Made by a program: the position numbers and the translations under genes. The notes under the pieces are model-generated. The model was not told the origin of the DNA. It searched no databases and saw nothing but the letters and a program-made list of their open reading frames with translations. 64,000 nt of DNA. Origin: Granulosicoccus sp947495035 (GTDB taxonomy: Bacteria; Pseudomonadota; Gammaproteobacteria; Granulosicoccales; Granulosicoccaceae). Shown here piece by piece: positions 27,506 through 36,507 of the stretch; positions within the stretch are counted from its first letter, which is position 1; each line of letters begins with the position of its first letter. Where the stretch lies: the NCBI RefSeq assembly GCF_050589605.1, contig NZ_JBNGOO010000012.1; one strand, 5' to 3'.

Positions 27506-28435
27506 TCATCTGCGGCTCATGAGTTCGCGTGCAGCGTCCGCATCGCGCGCAATCTGTGCCTTGAGTTCGTCCAGTGATGCAAATCGCTGTTCATGACGCA
27601 GTGCTTCGAGAAAATCGATGGCCAGATGATGGCCGTAGAGCTGCTCCTCGGCATCCAGCAGATGCACTTCCAGCAACAGTTTGTGTCCGCCGACCGTGGG
27701 TCGTTCACCGAGATTGGCCACCGCAGCATGGCGTCGGCCAGTGTCCTCGTCGTGCGCCCAGGCTGCAAAGACACCGCGTAGCGCCGGGCGATGACGGCCC
27801 AGAGCCACATTGGCGGTGGGAAACCCCAGTTGGCGGCCAACCTTGTCGCCGTGGACGACTCGTCCGCTGATGCGATAGGGGCGACCGAGCAGAGTGGCGG
27901 CCTCGCTCAGCGCACCATTGCGTAAATGATCCCGGATGAGCGTACTGGACACACGTTGATTACCAGAAATACAGGTCGGGCTCTGTTGCAGGGTGAATTC
28001 ATGTGTTTTCGAGGCGGCTTCGAGCAGCTCGAAGTTGCCCAGACGCCGGTGCCCGAAACGAAAATCGTCGCCAATGACCAGGTGTCGGGCATGCAGGGTG
28101 TCGATCAGTACCTCATTGACGAAGTCATCAGCCGACTGTGCGGCAAATTCGTGATCGAAGTCCAGCAGCAACAGGCGCTCGATGCCGGCGGCCTTGATGC
28201 TGTTGTAACGGTCGCGCAGGCCCTGCAAGCGAGCCGGAGCGGCCTGCGCCACGAAATATTCATGCGGCAGCGGATCGAAGCTGATGACCGTGCTTGCCAG
28301 CTGGCGTTCGCGCGCCGTTCGGACCACCTCGTCGAACATGGCCTGATGTCCGAGATGAGCGCCATCGAAATTGCCAATGGTAATGGCGGTATCAATGGCA
28401 TCCGGCCAGTTGCCGAGGCCTCGAATCAGTTGCAT
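27506..28435 (-). CDS. ribF: Bifunctional riboflavin kinase / FAD synthetase
   Basis: Makes FMN and then FAD from riboflavin. 309 residues: N-terminal nucleotidyltransferase domain with TIGNFDGAHLGH (about 19-30) and an HxGH-type site, and the C-terminal kinase domain with HGDKVGRQLGFPTANV and VANLGERPTVGG. Between murJ and ileS as in most gammaproteobacteria. FMN made here would serve the Rnf subunits, but that link is only metabolic. Confidence 0.97.
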   Translation of the reverse strand: MQLIRGLGNWPDAIDTAITIGNFDGAHLGHQAMFDEVVRTARERQLASTVISFDPLPHEYFVAQAAPARLQGLRDRYNSIKAAGIERLLLLDFDHEFAAQSADDFVNEVLIDTLHARHLVIGDDFRFGHRRLGNFELLEAASKTHEFTLQQSPTCISGNQRVSSTLIRDHLRNGALSEAATLLGRPYRISGRVVHGDKVGRQLGFPTANVALGRHRPALRGVFAAWAHDEDTGRRHAAVANLGERPTVGGHKLLLEVHLLDAEEQLYGHHLAIDFLEALRHEQRFASLDELKAQIARDADAARELMSRR

Positions 28436-28466
28436 GGTATCGCTGTCATGACGGATGGATGGAGGT

Positions 28467-30020
28467 TCATGGGCTCGCCAGTTGTCGAGGACGGATGCCG
28501 GCCAGCAGCAATCCTGCTGCGTAGACGAGGCTGCCGCCCACGATTATACCGAGGAGAGTTCCCAGCCTACCAAGCGCGCCCATTGCCTGCCACTGAATCT
28601 GCGTACACAGCAGCAGCAGGACCGTCAGCGCGAGCAGTCCAGGCAGGCTGCGACGCATGAACTCCCAGACGCTGGCAGAGATCGTGTAGATCTCATCGGC
28701 TTCGAGCCGACGATAGAGCATGATGGCCTGTTGCCAGGCGGCCACCGAACTGGCCAGCGCCAAGCCCGTATGCGGGGCAATGAAATCCAGCCAGATCATC
28801 GGCAAGACGAACAACAGGTTGTAACCCATGTTCGCGACCAGAGCGATGATGCCTATGCGTACCGGGGTCCGGGTGTTCTGCCGGGCGAAGAAGGCCGGGG
28901 CGAAGATCTTGACCGCCAGGAAGGCCGGTAGTCCGGCGCCATAGGCGATCAGGCTGTAACTGGCCATGTTGGCATCGCCGGGCGTGAATTCTCCGTAGCC
29001 GAACAGGGTCAGCAACATCGGCCTGGCCAGGATCATGAGGCCGATGGCCGCCGGCAGACCCAGGATCACCAGCAGACGCAGGGCCCAGTCCAGCGTTCGA
29101 CGAAATTCATCAGGGGTATCGAGCGAATGTTCGCGTGAGAGTCTGGGCAGGATGATCGTCGCCAGGGTCACACCCAGCAAGCCCAGCGGGAATTCCATCA
29201 GGCGATCGCTGTAGTAGAGCCAGCTCAGACTGCCGGCTGTCAGAAAGGAGGCAATGATGGTGTCCAGCAGCAGATTGATCTGCGCTACCGAGGAGCCGAG
29301 AATGGCCGGTGCCATGAGCTTCAGGATGCGTCTGACCCCCGGGTGCTTCCAGCCCCAGCGGGGCCGGGGAATCAGGCCGATCTGTCGCAGGAAGGGCAGT
29401 TGCAGAAACAGCTGCACGGCACCGGCGGCGAAGACCCCCCAGGCGAGCGCCACCACGGGCGCCTCGAACATCGGGCTGAAGGTCAGGGCTGCCGCAATCA
29501 TGCAGATGTTGAGCAGCACCGGCGTGAACGAGGGCACCGCGAACTTGCCGAAGGTGTTGAGCATGCTGCCGGCATAGGCAACCAGACTGATGAAGAACAG
29601 GTAGGGAAAGGTAATGCGCAGCATGTGGGTGGCCAGCTCGAAGCGCTCAGGCTCATCGATGAAGCCCGGTGCGAACAGCATGATCAGCAGCGGACTGAGC
29701 ATGACCCCCAGTGTGCTCACCAGCAGCAGGATGACGCTGAGTGTGCCGGAGACATGCGCCGCCAGATCGATCATGGCCTCGCGGCTGCGGGTTTCCTTGT
29801 ACTCGGTGAACACCGGCACAAAGGCCGTGGCGAAGGCACCCTCGGCAAACAGGCGACGCAGAAAATTGGGGATCTTGAAGGCCACCAGAAACACATCGGT
29901 GGTGGCACCGGCACCGAACACGATCGCGAGAACCTGGTCACGAACAAAGCCCAGCACTCTTGAAAGCAGGGTCATCAGGCCCACAATGGACCCGGATCGA
30001 ACAAGATTTGCCGGTTTCAT
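28467..30020 (-). CDS. murJ: Lipid II flippase MurJ (MviN)
   Basis: MOP-superfamily flippase that moves lipid II to the periplasmic face for peptidoglycan synthesis. 517 residues, 14 predicted helices; family features include SRVLGFVRDQVLAIVFGAG, FLRRLFAEGAFATAFVPVF, and the TM8-9 region FFARQNTRTPVRIGI. Divergent from rpsT with 80 bases between the starts, and upstream of ribF. Confidence 0.96.
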   Translation of the reverse strand: MKPANLVRSGSIVGLMTLLSRVLGFVRDQVLAIVFGAGATTDVFLVAFKIPNFLRRLFAEGAFATAFVPVFTEYKETRSREAMIDLAAHVSGTLSVILLLVSTLGVMLSPLLIMLFAPGFIDEPERFELATHMLRITFPYLFFISLVAYAGSMLNTFGKFAVPSFTPVLLNICMIAAALTFSPMFEAPVVALAWGVFAAGAVQLFLQLPFLRQIGLIPRPRWGWKHPGVRRILKLMAPAILGSSVAQINLLLDTIIASFLTAGSLSWLYYSDRLMEFPLGLLGVTLATIILPRLSREHSLDTPDEFRRTLDWALRLLVILGLPAAIGLMILARPMLLTLFGYGEFTPGDANMASYSLIAYGAGLPAFLAVKIFAPAFFARQNTRTPVRIGIIALVANMGYNLLFVLPMIWLDFIAPHTGLALASSVAAWQQAIMLYRRLEADEIYTISASVWEFMRRSLPGLLALTVLLLLCTQIQWQAMGALGRLGTLLGIIVGGSLVYAAGLLLAGIRPRQLASP

Positions 30021-30031
30021 GAAATCTGTCG

Positions 30032-30060
30032 TTGACGTCTTGCAAAAGGCGGTGGATAAT
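30032..30060 (+). promoter_or_regulatory. Strong predicted sigma70 promoter for rpsT
   Basis: TTGACG (30032-30037), a 17-base spacer and GATAAT (30055-30060), 41 bases before the rpsT start. Close to consensus in both boxes. It is in the divergent murJ/rpsT region. Confidence 0.8.
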
Positions 30061-30100
30061 GGGCGGCTGAATTCAGTAATGTCAAGTTAGAGGATAGTCC

Positions 30101-30364
30101 GTGGCAAACACAGCTCAGGCGCGTAAACGCGTCCGTCAGGCAGAAAAATCCCGTCAACGCAATGCGAGCCAGCGCTCCATGATGCGTACGATGGTCAAGA
30201 GAGTATTCGCAGCACTTGCAACCGGTGACAAGACCGCGGCAGAGGCAGCCTACAAGGAAGCCGTACCCGTTCTGGATCACATGGCTCGCAAGGGGCTGAT
30301 TCACAAGAACAAGGCAGCCCGATACAAGAGCCGTTTCAACGCTCAGGTTCGCGCTCTGGCGTAA
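30101..30364 (+). CDS. rpsT: Small ribosomal subunit protein bS20
   Basis: 87-residue basic ribosomal protein binding the 5' domain of 16S rRNA. Starts MANTAQARKRVRQAEKSR and ends with RFNAQVRALA, typical of bS20. It uses a GTG start, preceded by TAGAGGA; in E. coli the gene uses a non-ATG start linked to autoregulation. Single gene, with a strong promoter upstream and a hairpin downstream. Confidence 0.97.
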   Translation: MANTAQARKRVRQAEKSRQRNASQRSMMRTMVKRVFAALATGDKTAAEAAYKEAVPVLDHMARKGLIHKNKAARYKSRFNAQVRALA

Positions 30365-30370
30365 TGCCAT

Positions 30371-30390
30371 CCGGGGCTGCAAGGCCCCGG
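30371..30390. terminator. Hairpin between convergent rpsT and proB
   Basis: CCGGGGC-TGCAAG-GCCCCGG: a 7-bp GC stem with a 6-base loop, 7 bases past the rpsT stop. The T-tract is poor (GTTGT), so termination strength is uncertain. Confidence 0.5.
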
Positions 30391-30429
30391 CGTTGTACCT
30401 GGCTTGCCGCTGAATCTCCAGAGGCTGGT

Positions 30430-31551
30430 TCACCGGAAAACGATCATGTTGTCCCGGTGGACCAGTTCCGGTTCGCTGGCAAAGCCCAATAGTTGTTCGA
30501 ATTCTTCGCTGGATCTGCCCAGCACCTTGCGTGTGTCCGATGAGTTGTAGTTGCTCAGTCCGCGTGCTATTTCCCGGCCGCTCTGGCTGACGCATGACAC
30601 CAGCTCGCCGCGTGAGAATTCCCCGCTGCACTGGCGAACACCCACAGCCAGCAGGCTGGAGCCACGGCTCTGCAGCACATGGCAGGCACCATCATCCAGT
30701 ACCAGTGTGCCCTTCGCTCGCAGATGATCGGCCAGCCAGCGCTTGCGTGCGTCCACCGGCTTCTGGTCGCTGGTCAGCATGGTGCCCAGTGGTTCTCCCT
30801 TGCGCAGCCGCAGCAGGATGTCGGTTTCACGCCCATTGGCAATCACCGTGGTGGTGCCGTTCTGCGCCGCTCTGTCAGCTGCCAGTACCTTGGTTCGCAT
30901 GCCGCCGCTACCCAGGGTCGAGCCCGGAGGTCCGGCCAATGCCAGTATGGCGGGGTCGCTCGCATTGGCGCGTTCCAGCAGGCGCGCATCGGGATTGCTG
31001 CGCGGGTCCTTGTCGAACAGGCCATCCTGATCGGTCAGCAGGACAAGCACGTCGGCGTCGATCAGGTTGGCCACCTGGGCGCCCAGTGTGTCGTTGTCAC
31101 CCAGCTTGATCTCGGCGGTAGTGACCGTATCGTTCTCGTTGACGATGGGAAGCACTCGATGCCTGATCAGGGTGGTCAGTGTGCCACGTGCATTCAGGTA
31201 GCGTCGACGGTCGGCCAGGTCGTCATGCGTCAGCAGGATCTGTGCAGTGAGCCGGTTGAAGCGTTCGAAGCCGGATTCGTAGGCGCGAATCAGCCCCATC
31301 TGTCCGACGGCGGCGGCGGCCTGCAATTCGTTGACCTGTGTAGGGCGCTGTGCCAGCTTCAGACGAGCGACGCCTTCGGCGATGGACCCGCTGGAGACGA
31401 GTACCACTTCCAGGTCGTCAGCCATCAGCGCGGCGATCTGCGTTGTCCACTGACCGATGATGGCGTGGTCCAGGCCCTTGCCGTCGGCCGTCAGGAGCGA
31501 GCTGCCTACCTTGACGACCCAGCGCCGGGTCGTACGCAATCTGTCACGCAT
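30430..31551 (-). CDS. proB: Glutamate 5-kinase
   Basis: First step of proline synthesis: phosphorylates glutamate. From the ATG at 31551 the product has 373 residues: an amino-acid-kinase domain with WVVKVGSSLLTADG, NENDTVTTAEIKLGDNDTLG and GGMRTKVLAADRA, and a C-terminal PUA domain (about 280-360). The start overlaps the end of obgE by 8 bases; the frame is open 23 residues further but that stretch is low-complexity. obgE-proB coupling is common in proteobacteria. Confidence 0.96.
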   Translation of the reverse strand: MRDRLRTTRRWVVKVGSSLLTADGKGLDHAIIGQWTTQIAALMADDLEVVLVSSGSIAEGVARLKLAQRPTQVNELQAAAAVGQMGLIRAYESGFERFNRLTAQILLTHDDLADRRRYLNARGTLTTLIRHRVLPIVNENDTVTTAEIKLGDNDTLGAQVANLIDADVLVLLTDQDGLFDKDPRSNPDARLLERANASDPAILALAGPPGSTLGSGGMRTKVLAADRAAQNGTTTVIANGRETDILLRLRKGEPLGTMLTSDQKPVDARKRWLADHLRAKGTLVLDDGACHVLQSRGSSLLAVGVRQCSGEFSRGELVSCVSQSGREIARGLSNYNSSDTRKVLGRSSEEFEQLLGFASEPELVHRDNMIVFR

Positions 31552-32635
31552 CGTCCGTGGAGACCTCGTCCTCCTTGCCGGAGCTGCTCTTGCCGCTTGC
31601 CTTGGCGGCGGCCTCTTCATCCTGCTCGCGTAATCTTTCCAAATGATTCATGATGTCAGCTGCCAGGGTCCGGGTGCCGTTGCCACTTGCCGCCGATACT
31701 CGATGGACGGGCCCTTTCCATTCCAGCTGCTGCACGATCGCATCGCAATGCGCGTCGACATCGCTCTCGGGCAGCAAGTCGGTCTTGTTGAGAACCAGCC
31801 AGCGCTCCTTGGCGTGCAGCACTTCGCTGTGTTTCTTCAGCTCCTTGACAATGGAGATGGCACCTTCCACCGGGTCGCTTTCGTCGATCGGCATGACGTC
31901 GATCAGGTGCAGCAGGATCCGAGTGCGGCTCAGGTGCTTCAGAAAGCGCACTCCAAGGCCGTGCCCCTCTGCGGCGCCCTCGATGAGTCCGGGAATGTCG
32001 GCCATCACGAAGCTGCGGTGTGGTTCGATGCTGACAACGCCGAGATTCGGGTGCAAAGTGGTGAACGGATAGTCCGCCACTTTGGGGCGCGCCGAGGAGA
32101 GCTGCCGAATCAGGGTGGACTTGCCGGCATTGGGCAGGCCCAGCAGGCCCACATCGGCCAGAACACGAAGTTCCAGCAGCAGTTCACGACGTTCGCCCGG
32201 TGTGCCATCGGTGGTCTTGCGAGGGGCCTGGTTGGTGGAGCTCTTGAAGCGGGCGTTGCCCAGTCCATGCCAGCCGCCCTTGGCCACCTCGATGGTCTGT
32301 CCGGGGTGTCGCAGATCGGCAATCACCTGGCCATTGCTGCGATCGGTGGCAACCGTTCCTACCGGCACATCGACGATGCAATCCTTGCCGCCGGCGCCCG
32401 AGCAATTCTGGCCACGACCATTCTCGCCACGCTCTGCAAGGTAGGTGCGCTGGTGACGAAAGTCTGCCAGGGTGTTCAGGCTTTCAGTCGCTCTCAGGAA
32501 GACGCTGCCACCATCACCGCCATCGCCACCGTCAGGTCCGCCACGCGGAATGTATTTTTCGCGCCGGAATCCGAGCGCGCCGTTGCCTCCATCACCGGCT
32601 ATAACGTTGATTCTGGCTTCGTCGACGAATTTCAT
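31544..32635 (-). CDS. obgE: GTPase ObgE/CgtA
   Basis: Essential GTPase acting in 50S ribosome assembly and stress signalling. 363 residues from the ATG at 32635: glycine-rich Obg fold (1-158) with GGPDGGDGGDGGSV, then the G domain with P-loop GLPNAGKST (166-174), DIPGLIEGAAEGHGLG and NKTDLL. The tail after 335 is short, acidic and Lys/Ser-rich. A start six residues upstream exists, but MKFVDEARINVIAGDG is the family start. Confidence 0.97.
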   Translation of the reverse strand: MKFVDEARINVIAGDGGNGALGFRREKYIPRGGPDGGDGGDGGSVFLRATESLNTLADFRHQRTYLAERGENGRGQNCSGAGGKDCIVDVPVGTVATDRSNGQVIADLRHPGQTIEVAKGGWHGLGNARFKSSTNQAPRKTTDGTPGERRELLLELRVLADVGLLGLPNAGKSTLIRQLSSARPKVADYPFTTLHPNLGVVSIEPHRSFVMADIPGLIEGAAEGHGLGVRFLKHLSRTRILLHLIDVMPIDESDPVEGAISIVKELKKHSEVLHAKERWLVLNKTDLLPESDVDAHCDAIVQQLEWKGPVHRVSAASGNGTRTLAADIMNHLERLREQDEEAAAKASGKSSSGKEDEVSTDDA

Positions 32636-32651
32636 GGGTTTGTGTCCGGGC

Positions 32652-32680
32652 AAAGAAAAACCCGCACTGGGCGGGTTTCG
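32652..32680 (-). terminator. Rho-independent terminator between rpmA and obgE
   Basis: On the minus strand AACCCGC-CCAGT-GCGGGTT is followed by TTTCTTT. A perfect 7-bp stem with a T-rich tail, 40 bases past the rpmA stop and 17 bases before the obgE start. It should separate or attenuate ribosomal-protein transcription from obgE-proB. Confidence 0.85.
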
Positions 32681-32719
32681 CTGTCGTCCTGCTTGTTACC
32701 TTGGAAGTAACCGAGGGCT

Positions 32720-32989
32720 TCAGCCTTCGACGGCTGCCGGGATGATGTCAATGAACTTGCGGTTGTTTGCGCCGCGCACATTGAAAGTGACAACACCGTC
32801 TGCCTTGGCGAAGATGGTGTGATCCTTGCCGATGCCGGTGTTGACACCCGCGTGAAAACGAGTGCCGCGCTGGCGAACGATGATGTTGCCTGCTACCGCG
32901 TTTTCGCCGCCGAACATCTTCACGCCCAGACGTTTGGATTCTGAATCGCGACCGTTGCGAGTACTACCGCCTGCTTTCTTGTGTGCCAT
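32720..32989 (-). CDS. rpmA: Large ribosomal subunit protein bL27
   Basis: 89 residues starting MAHKKAGGSTRNGRDSESKR, the typical bL27 N-terminus that reaches the peptidyl-transferase centre, with LGVKMFGGENAVAGNIIVRQ and GTRFHAGVNTGIGKDHTIFA. Follows rplU with a 39-base gap in the same transcript. Confidence 0.98.
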   Translation of the reverse strand: MAHKKAGGSTRNGRDSESKRLGVKMFGGENAVAGNIIVRQRGTRFHAGVNTGIGKDHTIFAKADGVVTFNVRGANNRKFIDIIPAAVEG

Positions 32990-33028
32990 GACTGATTACC
33001 TGACTGGATTCTGTACGAAGGGCTGTGT

Positions 33029-33343
33029 TCAGCCGGCGTTGATGCCGGTGATCTGCAGCTCAGTGTAGTTCTGACGATGTCCTGCCTGCTTGCGATGATG
33101 CTTGCGGCGACGGAACTTGATGATCTTGACTTTGGCGCCACGGCCATGAGACAGCACCTTCGCGCTGACTGAGGCGTTGGCTACCAGAGGTGCGCCCACA
33201 TTGACTGATTCGCCACTGCCGACCATCAGCACTTCGTCCAGAGTGACGTCGCTGCCGGCTTCCGCCTTGATGGTTTCGACCTTGAGACGGTCACCTTCGC
33301 TTACTCGGTACTGCTTGCCACCGGTTTTGACTACCGCGTACAT
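33029..33343 (-). CDS. rplU: Large ribosomal subunit protein bL21
   Basis: 104 residues from the ATG at 33343: MYAVVKTGGKQYRVSEGD, a conserved bL21 start, and KVKIIKFRRRKHHRKQAGHR near the C-terminus. The longer open frame adds 17 residues not seen in the family. First gene of the rplU-rpmA(-obgE-proB) unit. Confidence 0.98.
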   Translation of the reverse strand: MYAVVKTGGKQYRVSEGDRLKVETIKAEAGSDVTLDEVLMVGSGESVNVGAPLVANASVSAKVLSHGRGAKVKIIKFRRRKHHRKQAGHRQNYTELQITGINAG

Positions 33344-33426
33344 GATTACTGGTCCTGAAACTGGGGCCCAAACTGACATCGGGCCTTTGCGCAATGATAT
33401 GCGGCATCTACCGCGAACAGCCCGCT

Positions 33427-33456
33427 ACTATACCGGCAGACTATCGGATTCGTCAA
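33427..33456 (-). promoter_or_regulatory. Predicted sigma70 promoter for rplU-rpmA
   Basis: On the minus strand TTGACG (33451-33456) and TATAGT (33427-33432) are separated by 18 bases. Transcription would start near 33420, leaving a leader of about 77 bases before rplU. The rest of the 33344-33596 gap shows no gene. Confidence 0.65.
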
Positions 33457-33596
33457 GCATGGGGAATGCACAAAGTGTGCAATCTGACAAGCCCCGAATC
33501 GACATCCTCCGGTATCGGCAAGAACTGCGAACAGATGCACTCGATGGGAGGCAGCTGCGGGTCCTCAGGCTAGCTTGATGGCGCCAGGCGTCGGTT

Positions 33597-34487
33597 TCAA
33601 CTGCGCCAGACAAGTATTCTGCGTTCGATCCAGGCAATCATGCTACTGATCACAACACCGAGAATCGACAGTATGACGACTCCGGCAAACAGTCTTTCCA
33701 GATCGTACAAGGAGCCGGCTTCGAGGATGTAGGCGCCAATTCCGTATTCGGCCCCTAGCATTTCGGCGGCAACCAACAGGATGATGGCAATGGCCAGGCT
33801 GACTCGCAGGCCGGACAGGATGCCGGGCATGGCGCCAGGCACGATGATCTTGCGCACGATGGAGAACCAGCCTAGACCGAAGCTCTGCCCCATGCGCACC
33901 AGCGTGCGATCGACATTGTCCACGGCTGCGTAGGTTGCCACGACAGTCGGGGTGAAGGTGCCGAAGGCAATCAGGGCGTATTTGGACGCTTCGTCAATGC
34001 CGAACCAGATCACGAACAGGGGAAGCAGGGCAATCTTGGGAATCGGGAACAGGGCTGCCACCACGGGTACCAGGCCCGCGCGTATCAGCGAGAACAGGCC
34101 GATGAGAATGCCGACAGCCACCCCGAACGTGATGCCGAACAAGGCGCCGATCAGCAGGCGGCTGAGCGAGGGCAGAAGGTGCTTCCAGAGCAGTCCGCTG
34201 CTCCACAGTTGCTGGAAGGTGGCGATGACATCGGACGGTCGAGGCAGGGTCAGATTCGAGATGTAGCCCTGGCGACTGCCCCACTCGATACCCAGCAGCA
34301 GGACGGCAAATACCAGCAGGGCAACACCTCGAATCGGTTTTGGTGAAAAGCCACCGCCACGAAACGGAACCTCGATGTCGCTGGTCGGCGGCTCGGCGGC
34401 GACCGCACCACGCCGGGTGTGCTCACTGCCGGTCGTGCTGCTGTCCCGGTCAGGGCCGGTCGACTGGTCATTGCCTGACTCAGACAT
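33597..34487 (-). CDS. ABC transporter permease, NitT/TauT/SsuC type
   Basis: 296 residues. After a Ser/Thr/Gly-rich N-terminal tail (1-45) come six helices of a BPD_transp_1 domain, with the EAA-type loop in MGQSFGLGWFSIVRKIIVPG and the segment LRVSLAIAIILLVAAEMLGA. Members import nitrate, taurine, aliphatic sulfonates, or pyrimidine/thiamine precursors. It is 30 bases after the ATPase gene; the operon order is binding protein, ATPase, permease. Confidence 0.9.
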   Translation of the reverse strand: MSESGNDQSTGPDRDSSTTGSEHTRRGAVAAEPPTSDIEVPFRGGGFSPKPIRGVALLVFAVLLLGIEWGSRQGYISNLTLPRPSDVIATFQQLWSSGLLWKHLLPSLSRLLIGALFGITFGVAVGILIGLFSLIRAGLVPVVAALFPIPKIALLPLFVIWFGIDEASKYALIAFGTFTPTVVATYAAVDNVDRTLVRMGQSFGLGWFSIVRKIIVPGAMPGILSGLRVSLAIAIILLVAAEMLGAEYGIGAYILEAGSLYDLERLFAGVVILSILGVVISSMIAWIERRILVWRS

Positions 34488-34517
34488 GGGCTGGCTCGTA
34501 TTGTTGCGTCTGACGGA

Positions 34518-35285
34518 TCATGAACTCAGCAGCTCCCGTTCTGCCTGTTCTGCTTCATCGCGCATCATCTGCCACAGCTGGCGTCGCACCTGTTCCAGTT
34601 CGCCGCTGTGCGGGTCCCGCTCGATCAGCGCTTGTTCGATGCGCACGGTCTCGAAGATGCGGCCCGGTCGGCGCGAGAGTACGACGATCTCATGCCCCAG
34701 GCGAACGGCCTCGGACAGATTGTGTGTGACGTAGACGCCGGTGAAGGGCGCGTTGGTCCAGAGCTGCACCAGATCGTCCAGCAGCAGCTCGCGCGTCTGG
34801 CTGTCCAGCGCTGACAGAGGCTCATCCATCAGCAGGACGGCTGGATTGACAGCAAGGGCTCTGGCGATGGCCACACGCTGTTTCATGCCGCCGGAGAGCT
34901 GGCGCGGCAGGGCCGCCCTGAAGTCACTCATGCGGGTACGCTGCAGTACCTCATCGATGATCTGCTGTCGTTCTGTGGCAGGTAGCGAGTGGTCCTCGAG
35001 CACCAGAGAGATGTTCTGTTCCACGCTGCGCCAGGGCAGCAGGGCAAAATCCTGAAAGATGTAGGTCAGTGGATTGAGACAGCCGGGCGGGGCCTCTCCC
35101 AGCAGCCGGATGGAGCCGGCAGTCGGTTTTTCCAGCCCGCCCATCAGGCGTAACAGGGTCGACTTGCCGCAACCCGAAGGCCCGACCAGGCACAGTATGC
35201 GCCCGGCTTCGACCTTCAGATCGATATCCTGAAGGACGGTCGTCTTGTCGTAGGCGTGGCTGACGCCTCGCAATTGCAGTTGCAT
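34518..35285 (-). CDS. ABC transporter ATP-binding protein, NitT/TauT/SsuB type
   Basis: 255 residues with Walker A GPSGCGKST, Q-loop region IFQDFALLPW, signature LSGGMKQRVAIARAL, Walker B AVLLMDEPLSALD and switch His in VTHNLSEA. The sequence is typical of the SsuB/TauB family. 91 bases after the binding-protein gene. Confidence 0.95.
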   Translation of the reverse strand: MQLQLRGVSHAYDKTTVLQDIDLKVEAGRILCLVGPSGCGKSTLLRLMGGLEKPTAGSIRLLGEAPPGCLNPLTYIFQDFALLPWRSVEQNISLVLEDHSLPATERQQIIDEVLQRTRMSDFRAALPRQLSGGMKQRVAIARALAVNPAVLLMDEPLSALDSQTRELLLDDLVQLWTNAPFTGVYVTHNLSEAVRLGHEIVVLSRRPGRIFETVRIEQALIERDPHSGELEQVRRQLWQMMRDEAEQAERELLSS

Positions 35286-35376
35286 GCAGTCCTGTTAAGC
35301 CGATGAGCCAGTGAGGGAGCTCTCCGGGCGCCATCAGGGCGTCCGGGTTGCCTGGCAGGTTGTCAGACCAGCGGCT

Positions 35377-36402
35377 TCACTTGCCGATGATGGGTACATA
35401 AGAGGTGTCAACCACGGTATCGACGGTCACGGAATCCTTGACCAGTCCCTCGGCCTTGAACCAGTCGATCTGATCCCTGATGGAAGCAAGGTTCATGGCC
35501 GCACCTTCGTTGATACGCATGGCGCCGTTGATGATGCTGGGTGCCGCCTTGTCGTACTCCCGATCGGTATAGACGTATTTGTGAATCAATCGCACCATGT
35601 CGTCACGGGCGTTCTCGCCAGCGGTCTTGTCTACCAGTGCTGCGTTGAAATCTGCCGCTCCCCTGGACAGGGCTGACAGAAAGGCGATGTTGCGCTCGGT
35701 TTCCTCGCTGGCGCCACTGGCCGAGGTGAAGACGGTCGTGACCTGGTAGTCGGGCAGGTAATCAGCCACCGAGCCGATGATGTTCACGGCGCCGGCGTCG
35801 GCCAGTGGTTTGGCGATGTGTGGCACGATCGACCAGGCATCGATCTGTCCGGATTTGATGGCGCCAATGATGGCCCCGGTTTTCTGGAGTGGCTTGAATG
35901 ACACGCTGACGCCTTCGGCTGCGGCAATTTTCGACCCCATGTAATGAAAGGAGGAGCCGGCCTGGGTCATCCCGAAACTGCGCCCGTCGAGCATCGCCGG
36001 GGAGTCCAGTCCATCCTCGAAAGCGGCGTTGGACGCCAGAATCTGCTGTCCGTAGATACCGGGCTCCTCCGACAGGGCGCCGCCGATGACCTTGACGGCG
36101 CCTTTTTCGGCCAGTGAGATCAGGCCGCCGGAAATGGCGGTGACCGCATAGTCGGCGTCGCCCGAGGCAATGGCCACGGCCATGGGCTGGGCTGCCTGGA
36201 AAAACCGGAAATCGACATCGAAGCCGGCTTCCTCGAAATAACCGCGTTCGAACGCCACGAAACTGGCAGCATGGCTGGTGAAACGCAGGGCACCGACGTT
36301 GATCCGGGTGCGGGCCTGGCCGATGGCCGGCAGGCCGAACAGGCTGGAGGCGGCAGTTGCGCCCATGATGCCAAGGGCTCTTCGGCGGCTGATGGGGCTC
36401 AT
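35377..36402 (-). CDS. ABC substrate-binding protein, SsuA/THI5-like
   Basis: 341 residues from the ATG at 36402; a longer frame (to 36495) is open but without family features. The N-terminus MSPISRRRALGIMGATAASS has consecutive arginines and a hydrophobic stretch, suggesting Tat export. The mature part is an NMT1/THI5-like type II binding fold (INVGALRFTSHAASFVAFERGYFEEAGFDVDFRF). It leads the three-gene importer and is divergent from ispB with 105 bases between. Substrate not determinable. Confidence 0.88.
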   Translation of the reverse strand: MSPISRRRALGIMGATAASSLFGLPAIGQARTRINVGALRFTSHAASFVAFERGYFEEAGFDVDFRFFQAAQPMAVAIASGDADYAVTAISGGLISLAEKGAVKVIGGALSEEPGIYGQQILASNAAFEDGLDSPAMLDGRSFGMTQAGSSFHYMGSKIAAAEGVSVSFKPLQKTGAIIGAIKSGQIDAWSIVPHIAKPLADAGAVNIIGSVADYLPDYQVTTVFTSASGASEETERNIAFLSALSRGAADFNAALVDKTAGENARDDMVRLIHKYVYTDREYDKAAPSIINGAMRINEGAAMNLASIRDQIDWFKAEGLVKDSVTVDTVVDTSYVPIIGK

Positions 36403-36507
36403 ACACTGTATCCTTGCAAGAATGTCGCGGACTATTGTAGCGCCCAATAGTTGATTGCCTGACGCGAAGTTGCCAGTATTGAGGGCGCGCATCAAAGATT
36501 CCGATTA

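Noticed and set aside
34489..36402. Thiamine or sulfonate role for the NitT/TauT-type importer
   Set aside because: The binding protein is THI5-like in fold, but no thiamine or sulfonate gene, and no TPP riboswitch, is seen nearby. Substrate left open.
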